DNA of 57,336 nt, taken from the NCBI GenBank assembly GCA_007130155.1, contig SLTB01000080.1, forward strand, positions 1 to 57,336, written 5' to 3'. The stretch's first letter is position 1; every line of letters starts with the position of its first letter. Shown piece after piece: positions 16,953-25,267 of the stretch. Source of the stretch: Pseudomonadales bacterium (GTDB lineage Bacteria > Pseudomonadota > Gammaproteobacteria > Pseudomonadales > Azotimanducaceae). The position numbers and the translations under genes were made by a program. A model generated the notes under the pieces. The model worked only from the letters and a program-made list of their open reading frames with translations, was not told where the DNA came from and made no database searches.

Positions 16953-17048
16953 ATCGAAATCGAAATCGGGATCGGGATCGGAATCGGGATCGGAATCGGA
17001 ATCGGGATCGGAATCGGGATCGGGATCGGAATCGGAATCGGAATTGGG
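16953..17048. repeat. hexanucleotide tandem repeat, 16 units of ATCGRR
   Basis: Sixteen six-base units read ATCGAA, ATCGGG or ATCGGA in mixed order, the last being ATTGGG. The tract lies between the stop of the last antiporter gene and the stop of sohB, which converge. A six-base unit keeps every frame open, producing meaningless Gly-Ile or Ser-Asp translations. It is a simple-sequence tract that could vary in length by slippage. Confidence 0.9.
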
Positions 17049-17082
17049 CGTTCGGCTGGGCCTCACAGGCGCCTCCGGCGCC

Positions 17083-18114
17083 TCACCCAGTCCAGGTTTG
17101 GCGGTCGCGCCAGCGGAGCCAGATTCTTTCCACGCCTTGCGCGAGACCGCGCATGCCCTGGTGCAGGATCCGATCCATGGGATGGCGGTGCTGCACCCAG
17201 CGGATCTCGAAGACATCGGCTTCGGCACAGGCACGGGTCAGGTAGGCATCGCTGGTGATCAGCTCGTCCACCAGCCCGAGTTCGAGGGCCCGGCGGCCGT
17301 ACCAGGCTTCTCCCGTGGCGACCTTGGCGATGTCGAGCTGCGGCCTTGCTTCGATGACGTACTCCTTGAACAGCGCATGGACGTCCTCGAGTTCCTCGAG
17401 GAACTTCGCTCTGCCCTCTTCCGTGTTCTGGCCGAACACGGTCAGCGTCCGCTTGTGCTCACCGGCGGTCAGAATCTCGACATCGATGTCGTTGCGCTTG
17501 AGAAGGCGATGGACGTTGGGAATCTGTGCCACCACGCCAATGGAACCGAGCACCGCGAAGGGGGCGGCCAGGATGCGATGACCGACACAGGCCATGAGGT
17601 AACCGCCACTGGCCGCCACCATGTCCACGGCCACCGTCAGGGTGACGCCTTCGCGCTCCCGCAGCCGATGCAGCTGAGAGGCTGCGAGACCGTAGCCATG
17701 GACCATACCGCCGGGACTCTCGATGCAGGCGACGACCTCGTCCCCTGATTCGGCCAGGGTCAGGATCGCCGTGATCTCTTCACGCAAGGCCTCCACTGCC
17801 GACGCCTGCAGATCGCCGTCGAAACGCAGCACCCACACCCGTCGCCGCTCGCTGTCAGCTGCCTTCTTGCGCGCCTTGGCCTCGGCCTTCGCCTGCTTCT
17901 TGTAGGCCTTGGCCGGCAGCACATGGTGCAGCAACGAATCGCGCATGTCGTCGATGCGTTCGTGCAGCGCATGCACTTCGATCCGTCCCTGATCACCACC
18001 CCGGCGCTGGCGGGCAGCCGCTGCTGCGACCGCAGACAACAGCAGCAGCAGGATCAACAATACGGTGACGGCCTTGGCCAGAAACAAGCCAAATTCGAGC
18101 AGGGTCTCGATCAA
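17083..18114 (-). CDS. sohB: inner membrane peptidase SohB (family S49)
   Basis: A 343-residue signal-peptide-peptidase-like protease. An N-terminal membrane anchor (AKAVTVLLILLLLLSAVAAA) is followed by a charged linker and the S49 domain. The Ser nucleophile is in MVAASGGYLMA and the general-base Lys is probably that of AGEHKRTLTVFG. Other family motifs are CIESPGGMVHGYG and APFAVLGSIGVVAQ. It acts in the inner membrane, with the active site periplasmic in homologues. It stands alone, convergent with the antiporter operon and divergent from the SCP2 gene. Confidence 0.93.
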   Translation of the reverse strand: MIETLLEFGLFLAKAVTVLLILLLLLSAVAAAAARQRRGGDQGRIEVHALHERIDDMRDSLLHHVLPAKAYKKQAKAEAKARKKAADSERRRVWVLRFDGDLQASAVEALREEITAILTLAESGDEVVACIESPGGMVHGYGLAASQLHRLREREGVTLTVAVDMVAASGGYLMACVGHRILAAPFAVLGSIGVVAQIPNVHRLLKRNDIDVEILTAGEHKRTLTVFGQNTEEGRAKFLEELEDVHALFKEYVIEARPQLDIAKVATGEAWYGRRALELGLVDELITSDAYLTRACAEADVFEIRWVQHRHPMDRILHQGMRGLAQGVERIWLRWRDRQTWTG

Positions 18115-18240
18115 GTTCCGCCTCCAGCGGTAGGGTCTCGGCCAAGGTGCGACTTCGCAGCCGCGCGAAAGCGCGCTACTCTACCGACGGGCTTCAGGGC
18201 CGTCCACAGTCGCCCAGACAACCCGAGGTCAGCCAAGCAC

Positions 18241-18561
18241 ATGCATCTCTCCATGGACGACATTGGTGAGCGCCTCCAGCGCAGTTTCAGGCGCGATGCC
18301 GGCGCTGCTCTGATCCGCACCTATCAATTCCGGATTGCCGGTGAGGATCAGTTTCATCTGCGCATCGTCGGCGGGAACTTGACCGTACACGAGGGTGCGC
18401 ACTGCGCGCCCTGTGTCACCATGCTGTTTCCCGATGTGGAGACAGCTCTGGGCATTCTCGAGGGCAGCATGGATCCAATGCAGGCCTTCCTTGACGGACA
18501 CATCCGCAGCGATGGCCATCTGATCCTGGCATTGCAGCTGAGCGGCCTCTTTCGTCGCTGA
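18241..18561 (+). CDS. SCP2 sterol-binding-domain protein
   Basis: A 106-residue protein starting MHLSMDDIGERLQRSF; the ATG at 18253 is an alternative start. The stretch TYQFRIAGEDQFHLRIVGGN, then CVTMLFPDVETALGILEGSM and AFLDGHIRSDGHL, follows the SCP2 (sterol carrier protein 2) fold, which holds hydrophobic ligands. Small bacterial SCP2 proteins probably bind lipids or acyl-CoA, and the ligand here is unknown. It is divergent from sohB and ends 11 bases before the dnaQ stop. There is no membrane segment. Confidence 0.75.
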   Translation: MHLSMDDIGERLQRSFRRDAGAALIRTYQFRIAGEDQFHLRIVGGNLTVHEGAHCAPCVTMLFPDVETALGILEGSMDPMQAFLDGHIRSDGHLILALQLSGLFRR

Positions 18562-18572
18562 AGCCCCTTCGC

Positions 18573-19304
18573 TCATCCCTGCTGAATGCTGTCGTCAAAC
18601 CTGCGCCACAATGAAACGACCCCGCCCGCCTGTTCCATGATCTGTAGCAACTGCTGATGGCGGTCGCGCTCATGATCGCTGGCACGCAGCACGCGCAAAG
18701 GCTGGCGATCAGCAGGCAAACGACGGATGGCTGACGCGTCGTCCACCTCTGTCTGTTGGCTGTCGGCGTCGAGGGACAGTGCAGTCTGGCCGCCGGTCAT
18801 GGCCAGGTACACCTCAGCAAGAATTTCCGCGTCGAGCAGCGCGCCGTGCAGTGTACGCTGGGAGTTGTCGATGCCGTAGCGACGACAGAGGGCATCGAGG
18901 CTGTTGCGTTGCCCGGGATGTCGACGGCGCGCAAGGGTCAACGAGTCGGTGATCTCACAGAGCTCGGACATGACGCCCGGCGACTCCGGGAGCAGAGAGA
19001 ACTCGTAATCGAGAAAGCCGACATCGAAGGGGGCGTTGTGGATGATCACCTCCGCCCCCTTCACGAAATCCAGGAATCCATCGGCCACTTCGACGAAGCG
19101 GGGCTCCGTGGACAGCATCTCGCGTGTGAGGCCATGGACCTCGATGGCGCCTTCATCGAGATCCCGTTCGGGATTGATATAGGTATGGAAGTTGTGCCCC
19201 GTCAATCGACGCCCAATGATCTCCACGCAGCCGATCTCGATCACCCGGTGACCAAGTTCAGGCTCCAGGCCAGTGGTTTCCGTATCCAGCACTACCTGAC
19301 GCAT
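18573..19304 (-). CDS. dnaQ: DNA polymerase III epsilon subunit (3'-5' proofreading exonuclease)
   Basis: The 243 residues open with the Exo I motif VVLDTETTGLEPELGHRVIE and include Exo II IIHNAPFDVGFLDYEF and the Exo III region LHGALLDAEILAEVYLAMTGG. These supply the metal-binding DEDDh residues. The C-terminal tail binds the polymerase alpha subunit in homologues. Its ATG overlaps the rnhA stop by one base; dnaQ and rnhA are commonly adjacent in gammaproteobacteria, although often divergent rather than coupled. Confidence 0.96.
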   Translation of the reverse strand: MRQVVLDTETTGLEPELGHRVIEIGCVEIIGRRLTGHNFHTYINPERDLDEGAIEVHGLTREMLSTEPRFVEVADGFLDFVKGAEVIIHNAPFDVGFLDYEFSLLPESPGVMSELCEITDSLTLARRRHPGQRNSLDALCRRYGIDNSQRTLHGALLDAEILAEVYLAMTGGQTALSLDADSQQTEVDDASAIRRLPADRQPLRVLRASDHERDRHQQLLQIMEQAGGVVSLWRRFDDSIQQG

Positions 19305-19771
19305 CAGCTGCGCTCCTCGGCCATGGCCGTACTTCCCTTGAGCGCGAACTCATCAACGCCACGATTGGCCAGCGCATCCGCCAGCTCGTTACCTGGGTCA
19401 CCGCTGTGCCCCTTCACCCAGTGCCATTTAACGTCATGCCGCGTGCAAACCTCATCCAGTAACTGCCAGAGGTCGGCATTCTTCACCGGTGTTCTGGCAG
19501 CCGTGCGCCAGCCACGCTTCTTCCAGTTCGGCAGCCACTCCAGGATACCGCGGCGGACGTATTCGGAATCCGTATGCAGGTCCACTTCGCAGCGACGCTT
19601 GAGCGCAGCAAGCGCACGCCACGCTGCGGTCAGCTCCATACGGTTGTTGGTCGTAGCAGGCTCCCCACCCCACAGGCGCGTCTCGTGCCCGTTCCAGCGC
19701 AATACCGCCCCCCAGCCACCGGGTCCAGGATTGCCACGACAAGCGCCGTCGGTCCAGATATCAACGCTCAC
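19304..19771 (-). CDS. rnhA: ribonuclease HI
   Basis: RNase HI cuts the RNA strand of RNA-DNA hybrids. The 155 residues contain the catalytic acids in [45 protein letters not shown] and [14 protein letters not shown]. Length and motif order are normal. It overlaps the end of the upstream methyltransferase gene by 11 bases and dnaQ by one, so all three are probably cotranscribed. Confidence 0.97.
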   Translation of the reverse strand: MSVDIWTDGACRGNPGPGGWGAVLRWNGHETRLWGGEPATTNNRMELTAAWRALAALKRRCEVDLHTDSEYVRRGILEWLPNWKKRGWRTAARTPVKNADLWQLLDEVCTRHDVKWHWVKGHSGDPGNELADALANRGVDEFALKGSTAMAEERS

Positions 19772-20606
19772 GTTCCTGCCCGGATCCGCCGCAGGTCAGG
19801 AAGTAGACATTGTCGACCCGAGCCAGCCGGCCGCGCTCACGGGTTGCACCGCCCGCCGCAAGCGCCCGATCGTTCACGGGCTGACGCCGCGGCTCCCGAA
19901 CCGGTACCGTGGGCAATGCCTGCCGTCGGGCACGGATGATCCAAACCCCTCCAAAGGGCACCTTGACCAGTTGCTTGAGATGCCTTGCGAAGGCGCCATC
20001 AAAAAGGGCTTCACCACGGATCATGGGTGGGCGATAGCGGGCAAACTCCGTGGTCAGCACCCTGAAATCCAGCAAAGATAACCAATCTGCCATGCGCACC
20101 GGGTTGATAAAATTTGCGTTCCAGGGGGCACGACGGCGGGCGAACAATCGACGCAACCCCCAAAGGCTCCAAGGGTTGAATCCGGTGATGATGAGCTGAC
20201 CGCCGTCAGCCAGTACGCGGGCAGCTTCCCGCAAGGCCTGCTGGGGCTGGGGGGCAACATCGAGGGCGTGAAACAACACCACCACATCGAAACTGCCGTT
20301 AACGAAGGGCAGGTTACCAGGATCCAGGACGCTCACCGGACTTGGGCTCACCGGTGCCCGCTGTGGCCCGTCGAACTCAGCCAATCGAGCAATGAAGCGG
20401 TGCTGAACATGCAGCGCATCGAGAATACGCTGATCACGGCCCGTGCCAAGCAGCAAGGCCCGTGCGCCGAAGCACTGATCCACCTGGCGCCGCAGGATCT
20501 CCATCTCTGCGCGCTCGAGCGATTGACCAAGGGGCGTTCCGAAGAACTGCATACCTTCTCGCGCACGGGCCGCATCATAGGGGGTCTCGAAACGCACGGG
20601 ACTCAT
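19761..20606 (-). CDS. SAM-dependent methyltransferase (YafS-like)
   Basis: A class I methyltransferase of 281 residues. The SAM-binding part includes [36 protein letters not shown] and [20 protein letters not shown]. The gene beside rnhA in gammaproteobacteria is usually this type. The start is ATG 20606, which has an AGAAGGAG site at normal spacing; nine further codons upstream look spurious. The substrate is not known. The C-terminal 50 residues are rich in Arg and Pro and look non-conserved. Confidence 0.82.
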   Translation of the reverse strand: MSPVRFETPYDAARAREGMQFFGTPLGQSLERAEMEILRRQVDQCFGARALLLGTGRDQRILDALHVQHRFIARLAEFDGPQRAPVSPSPVSVLDPGNLPFVNGSFDVVVLFHALDVAPQPQQALREAARVLADGGQLIITGFNPWSLWGLRRLFARRRAPWNANFINPVRMADWLSLLDFRVLTTEFARYRPPMIRGEALFDGAFARHLKQLVKVPFGGVWIIRARRQALPTVPVREPRRQPVNDRALAAGGATRERGRLARVDNVYFLTCGGSGQERER

Positions 20607-20717
20607 CCGTGGACTCCTTCTCATTTCCTGCACTTCATTTCACAGCCCGGCGTCCCGGCCTGTCCACGGGCCTGATGCTTTCGTATCATGCCCGAACCGT
20701 CGGCATACGGAGCAGTG

Positions 20718-22466
20718 ATGAGCCCAGGAGAGCATCTGTCCGAATACGCCAGCTCCCATTCTGGGCGTCACCTCGATACCCCGCAAGCAGACAGCGAGGC
20801 GACGACGACTGCCCTCGTCCCCGTGCGGTATAGCGCCCTGCGCGCAGCGGTGATGGCCGGGGCGTTGTTTACACTGGCTGCTTGCGTGAGCCAGCCGCCC
20901 CCATTCGAGGGGAAGATTCCGGTTCCGGTCCCTGAACCGCCGCCTGCGGTCACCCTGCTGCCTGTCGAGACTCGTCCCCTGGAGGCTCCACAGCAGGCTG
21001 ACGAAGAAGCTGCTGCGCCGGTAGACCTGTGGGAACGCCTGCGGCGTGGATTCGCGCTCGAGGACTACGACGACCCCCGCATCGATGCCCAGCTAGCCTA
21101 CTACGTTCGCCATCCGAACTATCTGAACCGGGTTGCCACCCGCGCCGAACCCTACCTTTACCACATCGTCGAAGAACTCGAGCGCCGCAACATGCCACTC
21201 GAGCTCGCCCTGCTCCCCATCGTCGAAAGCGCTTTCGATCCCTACGCCTACTCTCACGGTCGGGCGGCGGGACTTTGGCAGTTCATCCCCGGCACGGGGC
21301 GCATGTATGGGCTGAATCAGGACTGGTGGCATGACGAACGCCGGGACGTGAAAGCCTCGACTCGGGCCGCGCTGGATTTCCTGACCGATCTGGCTCGCGA
21401 CTTCGAGGGCGACTGGCTTCTGGCGCTGGCCGGCTACAACGCCGGCCCCGGCAACGTCCGCCGAGCGTTGCGACGCAATGAAGGCTCCGGCCAGCCGCTG
21501 GATTTCTTCTCGCTGCCGCTACCGGGCGAAACGCGGGCCTACGTACCCAAACTTCTGGCACTGAAACGACTGGTGAACGACCCCGAAGCCTTCGATCTGG
21601 AGCTGCTAAGCATTGCCAATGAACCCCACTTCGAAGTGGTGCCGGTAGGCGGTCAGATCGATCTCGCCCACGCCGCGGATCTTGCCGGCATGGACAGTCG
21701 GGACCTCTACCTGCTCAATCCCGCTCTGAATCGATGGGCGACCCATCCCGAGGGCCCGCATCGTCTTTTGGTGCCCAGGACGCATGCCGAGAACCTGCGG
21801 CAGGGCATCGCCGACATGGATCCAGGCGACCGCGTCGCCTGGCACCGGCACCAGATCCGCCCCGGTGAATCACTGTCCACAATCGCCCGCAAACATGGAA
21901 GCGACGTAGCGACTCTGCGCAGGGTGAACCAGCTTTCAGGTAATGTGATTCGAGCCGGCGATGCCTTGCTTATTCCCAAGGCCAGTGCAGCGGGCTCAGC
22001 CTACGCCCTCAGCGAAGAACAACGGTCCGCAGCGCGGGAAGCCCGATTTGCCAGCGATACAAACCGCCGCGAAAAGCGCTATCGGGTAAGGCGCGGCGAC
22101 AGCTTCTGGTCCATAGCCCGCGCCCATGATGTCACGGTGGCCGAGATCACCCGCTGGAATGGCATGGCGCCGGGAGATCTCCTTCAGGTGGGACGCGAAC
22201 TGCTGCTGTGGTTGCCCCAGACGCCTGACACCCACGCTGCAGTGGCCAGCATATGCGCTGACGCCAGCTGCGCGCTGCCGCAGCGGGAGCCGGAAGTGCG
22301 CCGGGTCGGATACCGGGTGCGCCGTGGTGATTCACTGGCAAGAATTGCCAGCCGCTTTGGCGTGACTGTGGCGGACTTGAGCGACTGGAACCAGCTCGAC
22401 CCCGCCCGCTATCTGCAACCGGGGCAGTCCCTGGTGCTGTATGTGCCCGTGACGCGAACGCTCTGA
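20718..22466 (+). CDS. mltD: membrane-bound lytic murein transglycosylase D with three LysM repeats
   Basis: This periplasmic enzyme cleaves peptidoglycan glycan strands. The SLT domain carries the catalytic Glu in LPIVESAFDPYAYSHGRAAG, then LWQFIPGTGRMYGL and ALAGYNAGPGNVRRAL. Three LysM repeats follow: IRPGESLSTIARKHG, RVRRGDSFWSIARAHD and RVRRGDSLARIASRFG. A lipoprotein signal (MAGALFTLAAC) lies about 35 residues in. I chose ATG 20718 for its GGAG site at 20709-20712; GTG 20823 would give a textbook lipoprotein signal and may be the real start. Confidence 0.92.
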   Translation: MSPGEHLSEYASSHSGRHLDTPQADSEATTTALVPVRYSALRAAVMAGALFTLAACVSQPPPFEGKIPVPVPEPPPAVTLLPVETRPLEAPQQADEEAAAPVDLWERLRRGFALEDYDDPRIDAQLAYYVRHPNYLNRVATRAEPYLYHIVEELERRNMPLELALLPIVESAFDPYAYSHGRAAGLWQFIPGTGRMYGLNQDWWHDERRDVKASTRAALDFLTDLARDFEGDWLLALAGYNAGPGNVRRALRRNEGSGQPLDFFSLPLPGETRAYVPKLLALKRLVNDPEAFDLELLSIANEPHFEVVPVGGQIDLAHAADLAGMDSRDLYLLNPALNRWATHPEGPHRLLVPRTHAENLRQGIADMDPGDRVAWHRHQIRPGESLSTIARKHGSDVATLRRVNQLSGNVIRAGDALLIPKASAAGSAYALSEEQRSAAREARFASDTNRREKRYRVRRGDSFWSIARAHDVTVAEITRWNGMAPGDLLQVGRELLLWLPQTPDTHAAVASICADASCALPQREPEVRRVGYRVRRGDSLARIASRFGVTVADLSDWNQLDPARYLQPGQSLVLYVPVTRTL

Positions 22467-22521
22467 CAGCAGAACAGTGGCAGGCGGACCCATTCTCAAC
22501 CATCAAAACTGCAGGCTGAGT

Positions 22522-22542
22522 ATCGCCCGCCATGCGGGCGAT
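22522..22542. terminator. hairpin between convergent mltD and ppiD
   Basis: ATCGCCCGC (22522-22530) and GCGGGCGAT (22534-22542) are perfect complements with a three-base loop. The site lies between the mltD and ppiD stops and can serve both strands. No T-tract follows in either direction, so termination is inferred from structure and place only. Confidence 0.45.
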
Positions 22543-22602
22543 CAAGAACAGCATCCCATCGGGGGTTTTGCGAGCCCCTTCACTCCGGCCCATTCAAGCC
22601 AC

Positions 22603-24507
22603 TCAGCTACTGCCGCGCTGGATGGTCACGCCCAGATCCCGGCGCAGCGCCTGCCGGTAGCTCTCGAACTCCTGTTCACCAAGATTGTTCCGCAGGAGAT
22701 TCCGCAGCTGCTCAAGCTCGTCACGGCCCAGTGTCGCCGAGTCGCCAGCGCGAACATCGGTCACGACCACTACGACCTGACTGCCATCCGCCAAGGCTAC
22801 ACTGCCGATACTGCGATCCTCCAGCGACGGATGCGGTAGCGCAAACGCCTGCTCCCGTACTCTTCCAGGAACGCTGACATCGTTGCGGGTCAGTCCATCC
22901 TGCCGCTGCCAGTCCAAGCCGTAAAGACCCGCGACCGTAGTTGTACGCGCACCTTCCTGCAGGCGGGTCAAAGCAGTTTCCGCCGCCTCGCGTGCCAGTC
23001 TGCGAGACTCTACGGCCACATAGTCCGTCCGAACCTCCTCGGCCACTTCATCATAGTCGCGCTGCCGGGCCCGCTCCCGCTCATCCACTCGCAGCACCAC
23101 AACAACGCCGTCGCCGACCTCGATGGCGCTGCTATTGTAGCCTTCCTCAAGAACTTCACTGGAGAAAGCGGCCCGAACCAAATCCCGGTTGGCAAACAAG
23201 CCCTCCCCGCCGGCTCGGGTGAAAGGGCCGGCCTCTCGGATCTCGAGCCCGAGGATCTCGGCAGGCTCCTGCAGGTCCGGCGTCTCGAAGGCAAGGGTAT
23301 CGAGTTCCTGACGCAGCTCCGAAAAACGGGCTCGGGCCCCCTCTTCCTTAAGCCTGGCAAGCAGACTCGGACGCCTGCGCTCAAAGGTCGGTGGCTCGGA
23401 GCTGGCGACTTCTTCCAGGCGAATCAGATGCACCCCGAACTGGGTCCTCACGGGCTCGGATACGTCGCCCGTGTTGTCGAGGTCGAATAATGCCCGTTCG
23501 AATGGCGGCACGAAGGTGTCCCTGCCCGCCATACCGAGGTCACCTCCATCCAGGGCGGAGCCAGGGTCGTCGCTATGTTGGCGAGCAAGTTCCGCGAAAT
23601 CCTCACCTTCCATGATCCGCTCACGGAGTTCTTGGGCCTTTATCAGGGCCTCCGCCTCACTGCGGGCATCATTGATGCTGATGAGGATGTGTGAGGCCCG
23701 TCGCCGCTCCTGGCCTTCGAAGGCCTCCATTTCACGTTCGTACGCCCCGCGCAGGGCGGCTTCCGTGACTTCCACATCATCGATGATGGCATCACGCTCG
23801 AGCATGACGTAACGCACGACCACCTGCTCTTCGGCAAAGTAGTCGTCGAGATGGCGCTCATAAAAATCCCGCAGGCGGGCATCATCGACTTCGACCTGCT
23901 CCCTGAAGCCCTCCGGGTCAAAGCGCAGCCAAGCCGCATCACGCTCCTGCAGCAGCAAGGCCGCCATGTCCTCCAGTTCACGACGGGTGGTGAAGCTGGT
24001 TTCTCCCAGCCCCCCTGCCAACTGCTCGATCAGCAAGTCCTCCGCCAGCGCACGTCGAAACCCTGGGGGCGTCATTCCGGCACTTCCAAGCACGAAGCGG
24101 AAGCGGTCCGGGTCGAACCGGCCTTCGGAGCGGAATTCCTCCATAGCCACGATCGTACGGTCAATCTCCCGCTCGGAGACCACCATGCCAGCCGTTCGTG
24201 CACCTTCCAGCAGCAGCCTGCGCTGAACGAGATTGGCCAGCACGCGATCACCCAGGAGGTCGTCATCGAGCAGATCAGGGTCCACATCCGGCCCCATCTG
24301 CGCCAGCATCTGACGCCGCTGACGGTCGATACCCTGTTCGAGCTCACCGCGGGTGATTTCGGCCTTGCCGACTTTGGCTACCGTGGGCTCACTCGACACA
24401 AACGCCGTGAAGGCCCCGAAACCGAACAAGGTCAGTACGACAACGATAGCGCCGAGGATGATCCAGCCGAAAACGCCCCGGGAGTGGTCTCGAATCTGCT
24501 GCAGCAT
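22603..24507 (-). CDS. ppiD: peptidyl-prolyl isomerase PpiD (SurA-N/parvulin)
   Basis: A 634-residue periplasmic folding factor anchored in the inner membrane. The N-terminus MLQQIRDHSRGVFGWIILGA leads into one transmembrane helix (IVVVLTLFGFGAFTAF). A SurA-N-like chaperone region follows, then one parvulin domain at about residues 265-365 (RRASHILISINDARSEAEAL, DLGMAGRDTFVPPFERALFD). It follows hupB in the lon-hupB-ppiD order of gammaproteobacteria, with a terminator between. Confidence 0.94.
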   Translation of the reverse strand: MLQQIRDHSRGVFGWIILGAIVVVLTLFGFGAFTAFVSSEPTVAKVGKAEITRGELEQGIDRQRRQMLAQMGPDVDPDLLDDDLLGDRVLANLVQRRLLLEGARTAGMVVSEREIDRTIVAMEEFRSEGRFDPDRFRFVLGSAGMTPPGFRRALAEDLLIEQLAGGLGETSFTTRRELEDMAALLLQERDAAWLRFDPEGFREQVEVDDARLRDFYERHLDDYFAEEQVVVRYVMLERDAIIDDVEVTEAALRGAYEREMEAFEGQERRRASHILISINDARSEAEALIKAQELRERIMEGEDFAELARQHSDDPGSALDGGDLGMAGRDTFVPPFERALFDLDNTGDVSEPVRTQFGVHLIRLEEVASSEPPTFERRRPSLLARLKEEGARARFSELRQELDTLAFETPDLQEPAEILGLEIREAGPFTRAGGEGLFANRDLVRAAFSSEVLEEGYNSSAIEVGDGVVVVLRVDERERARQRDYDEVAEEVRTDYVAVESRRLAREAAETALTRLQEGARTTTVAGLYGLDWQRQDGLTRNDVSVPGRVREQAFALPHPSLEDRSIGSVALADGSQVVVVVTDVRAGDSATLGRDELEQLRNLLRNNLGEQEFESYRQALRRDLGVTIQRGSS

Positions 24508-24540
24508 GTGTTATCCGCTCAGTTCCCAAGCGGCTCCAAA

Positions 24541-24571
24541 ACGAAAAAGGCGCACCCGTGGATGCGCCTTT
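24541..24571 (-). terminator. Rho-independent terminator downstream of hupB
   Basis: On the minus strand, AAAGGCGCA and TGCGCCTTT form a nine-base-pair stem (24546-24554 with 24563-24571) with an eight-base loop. A T-rich run (TTTTTCGTTTT) follows. This is a standard intrinsic terminator about 150 bases after hupB, separating it from ppiD. Confidence 0.85.
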
Positions 24572-24725
24572 CAGGGTTAATGGGCTCCAAGGACCGCCGG
24601 CATCGTCGAGACCTGCCCGTGCGCCCCGGTAGGCCTGTCAGGCAAACCAAACCCGTCGAGACCGGCCTTGCCGAAGGCGACCGTGATCGACAGCATGCAT
24701 ACGCCAGCCCGCAGGATGAACGCAA

Positions 24726-24998
24726 TCAGTTCAGGGCGTCCTTGAGCGCTTTACCCGCCTTGAATGACGGAATTCGCGCTGCGGAGATCTCGATAGGCGC
24801 CCCCGTCTGCGGATTGCGGCCCGTGCGTGCCGCTCGCTCCTTGACGGCAAAGGTTCCGAAACCCACCAGCACCACCTGCTCGGACTGCTTCAGCGAATCC
24901 GTCACGGCTTCGAGCATGGAATCAAGCGCGCGTGCAGCGGCTGCTTTGGAAATGTCCGCAGAAGCGGCCATCTTGTCGATCAATTCGGCTTTGTTCAC
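24726..24998 (-). CDS. hupB: DNA-binding protein HU-beta
   Basis: A 90-residue nucleoid protein that bends DNA as a dimer. [20 protein letters not shown] begins the helical body; [20 protein letters not shown], then [18 protein letters not shown] form the beta arms and signature. An AAGGGG site precedes the ATG and a strong sigma-70 promoter lies at 25083-25112. It has its own transcription unit between lon and ppiD, bounded by the terminator at 24541-24571. Confidence 0.98.
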   Translation of the reverse strand: MNKAELIDKMAASADISKAAAARALDSMLEAVTDSLKQSEQVVLVGFGTFAVKERAARTGRNPQTGAPIEISAARIPSFKAGKALKDALN

Positions 24999-25082
24999 AT
25001 TCGCCCCTTAAGAGAGAAAGGCTTTCTGTTTTAGGAGATGTCAGCGGGATTGGCGACGTCTCTAGCCACCAGAAACCGCTGG

Positions 25083-25112
25083 TTTATACCAACCGGCTGA
25101 AAACAGTGTCAA
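25083..25112 (-). promoter_or_regulatory. sigma-70 promoter of hupB
   Basis: Reading the minus strand, TTGACA (25107-25112) and TATAAA (25083-25088) are separated by 18 bases. This is a near-consensus sigma-70 promoter about 85 bases before the hupB ATG. The leader contains an AAGGGG ribosome site. Confidence 0.8.
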
Positions 25113-25267
25113 GGAAGCCCCCAAGGCAGTGCCAACCGCATCACAAACGAACGCGGCAGCGCAGCGGAAGACCTCGAACTCGCCGGAAGCGCGGCCATCT
25201 TCCCATGAATTACACCGAGGCGCACGAAGGGATGACGCCGGATTGCCGAACCATCCCGACATCGCTC

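Noticed and set aside
16953-17048. A possible CRISPR array
   Set aside because: The unit is six bases with no unique spacers, and there are no cas genes. It is a simple tandem repeat.
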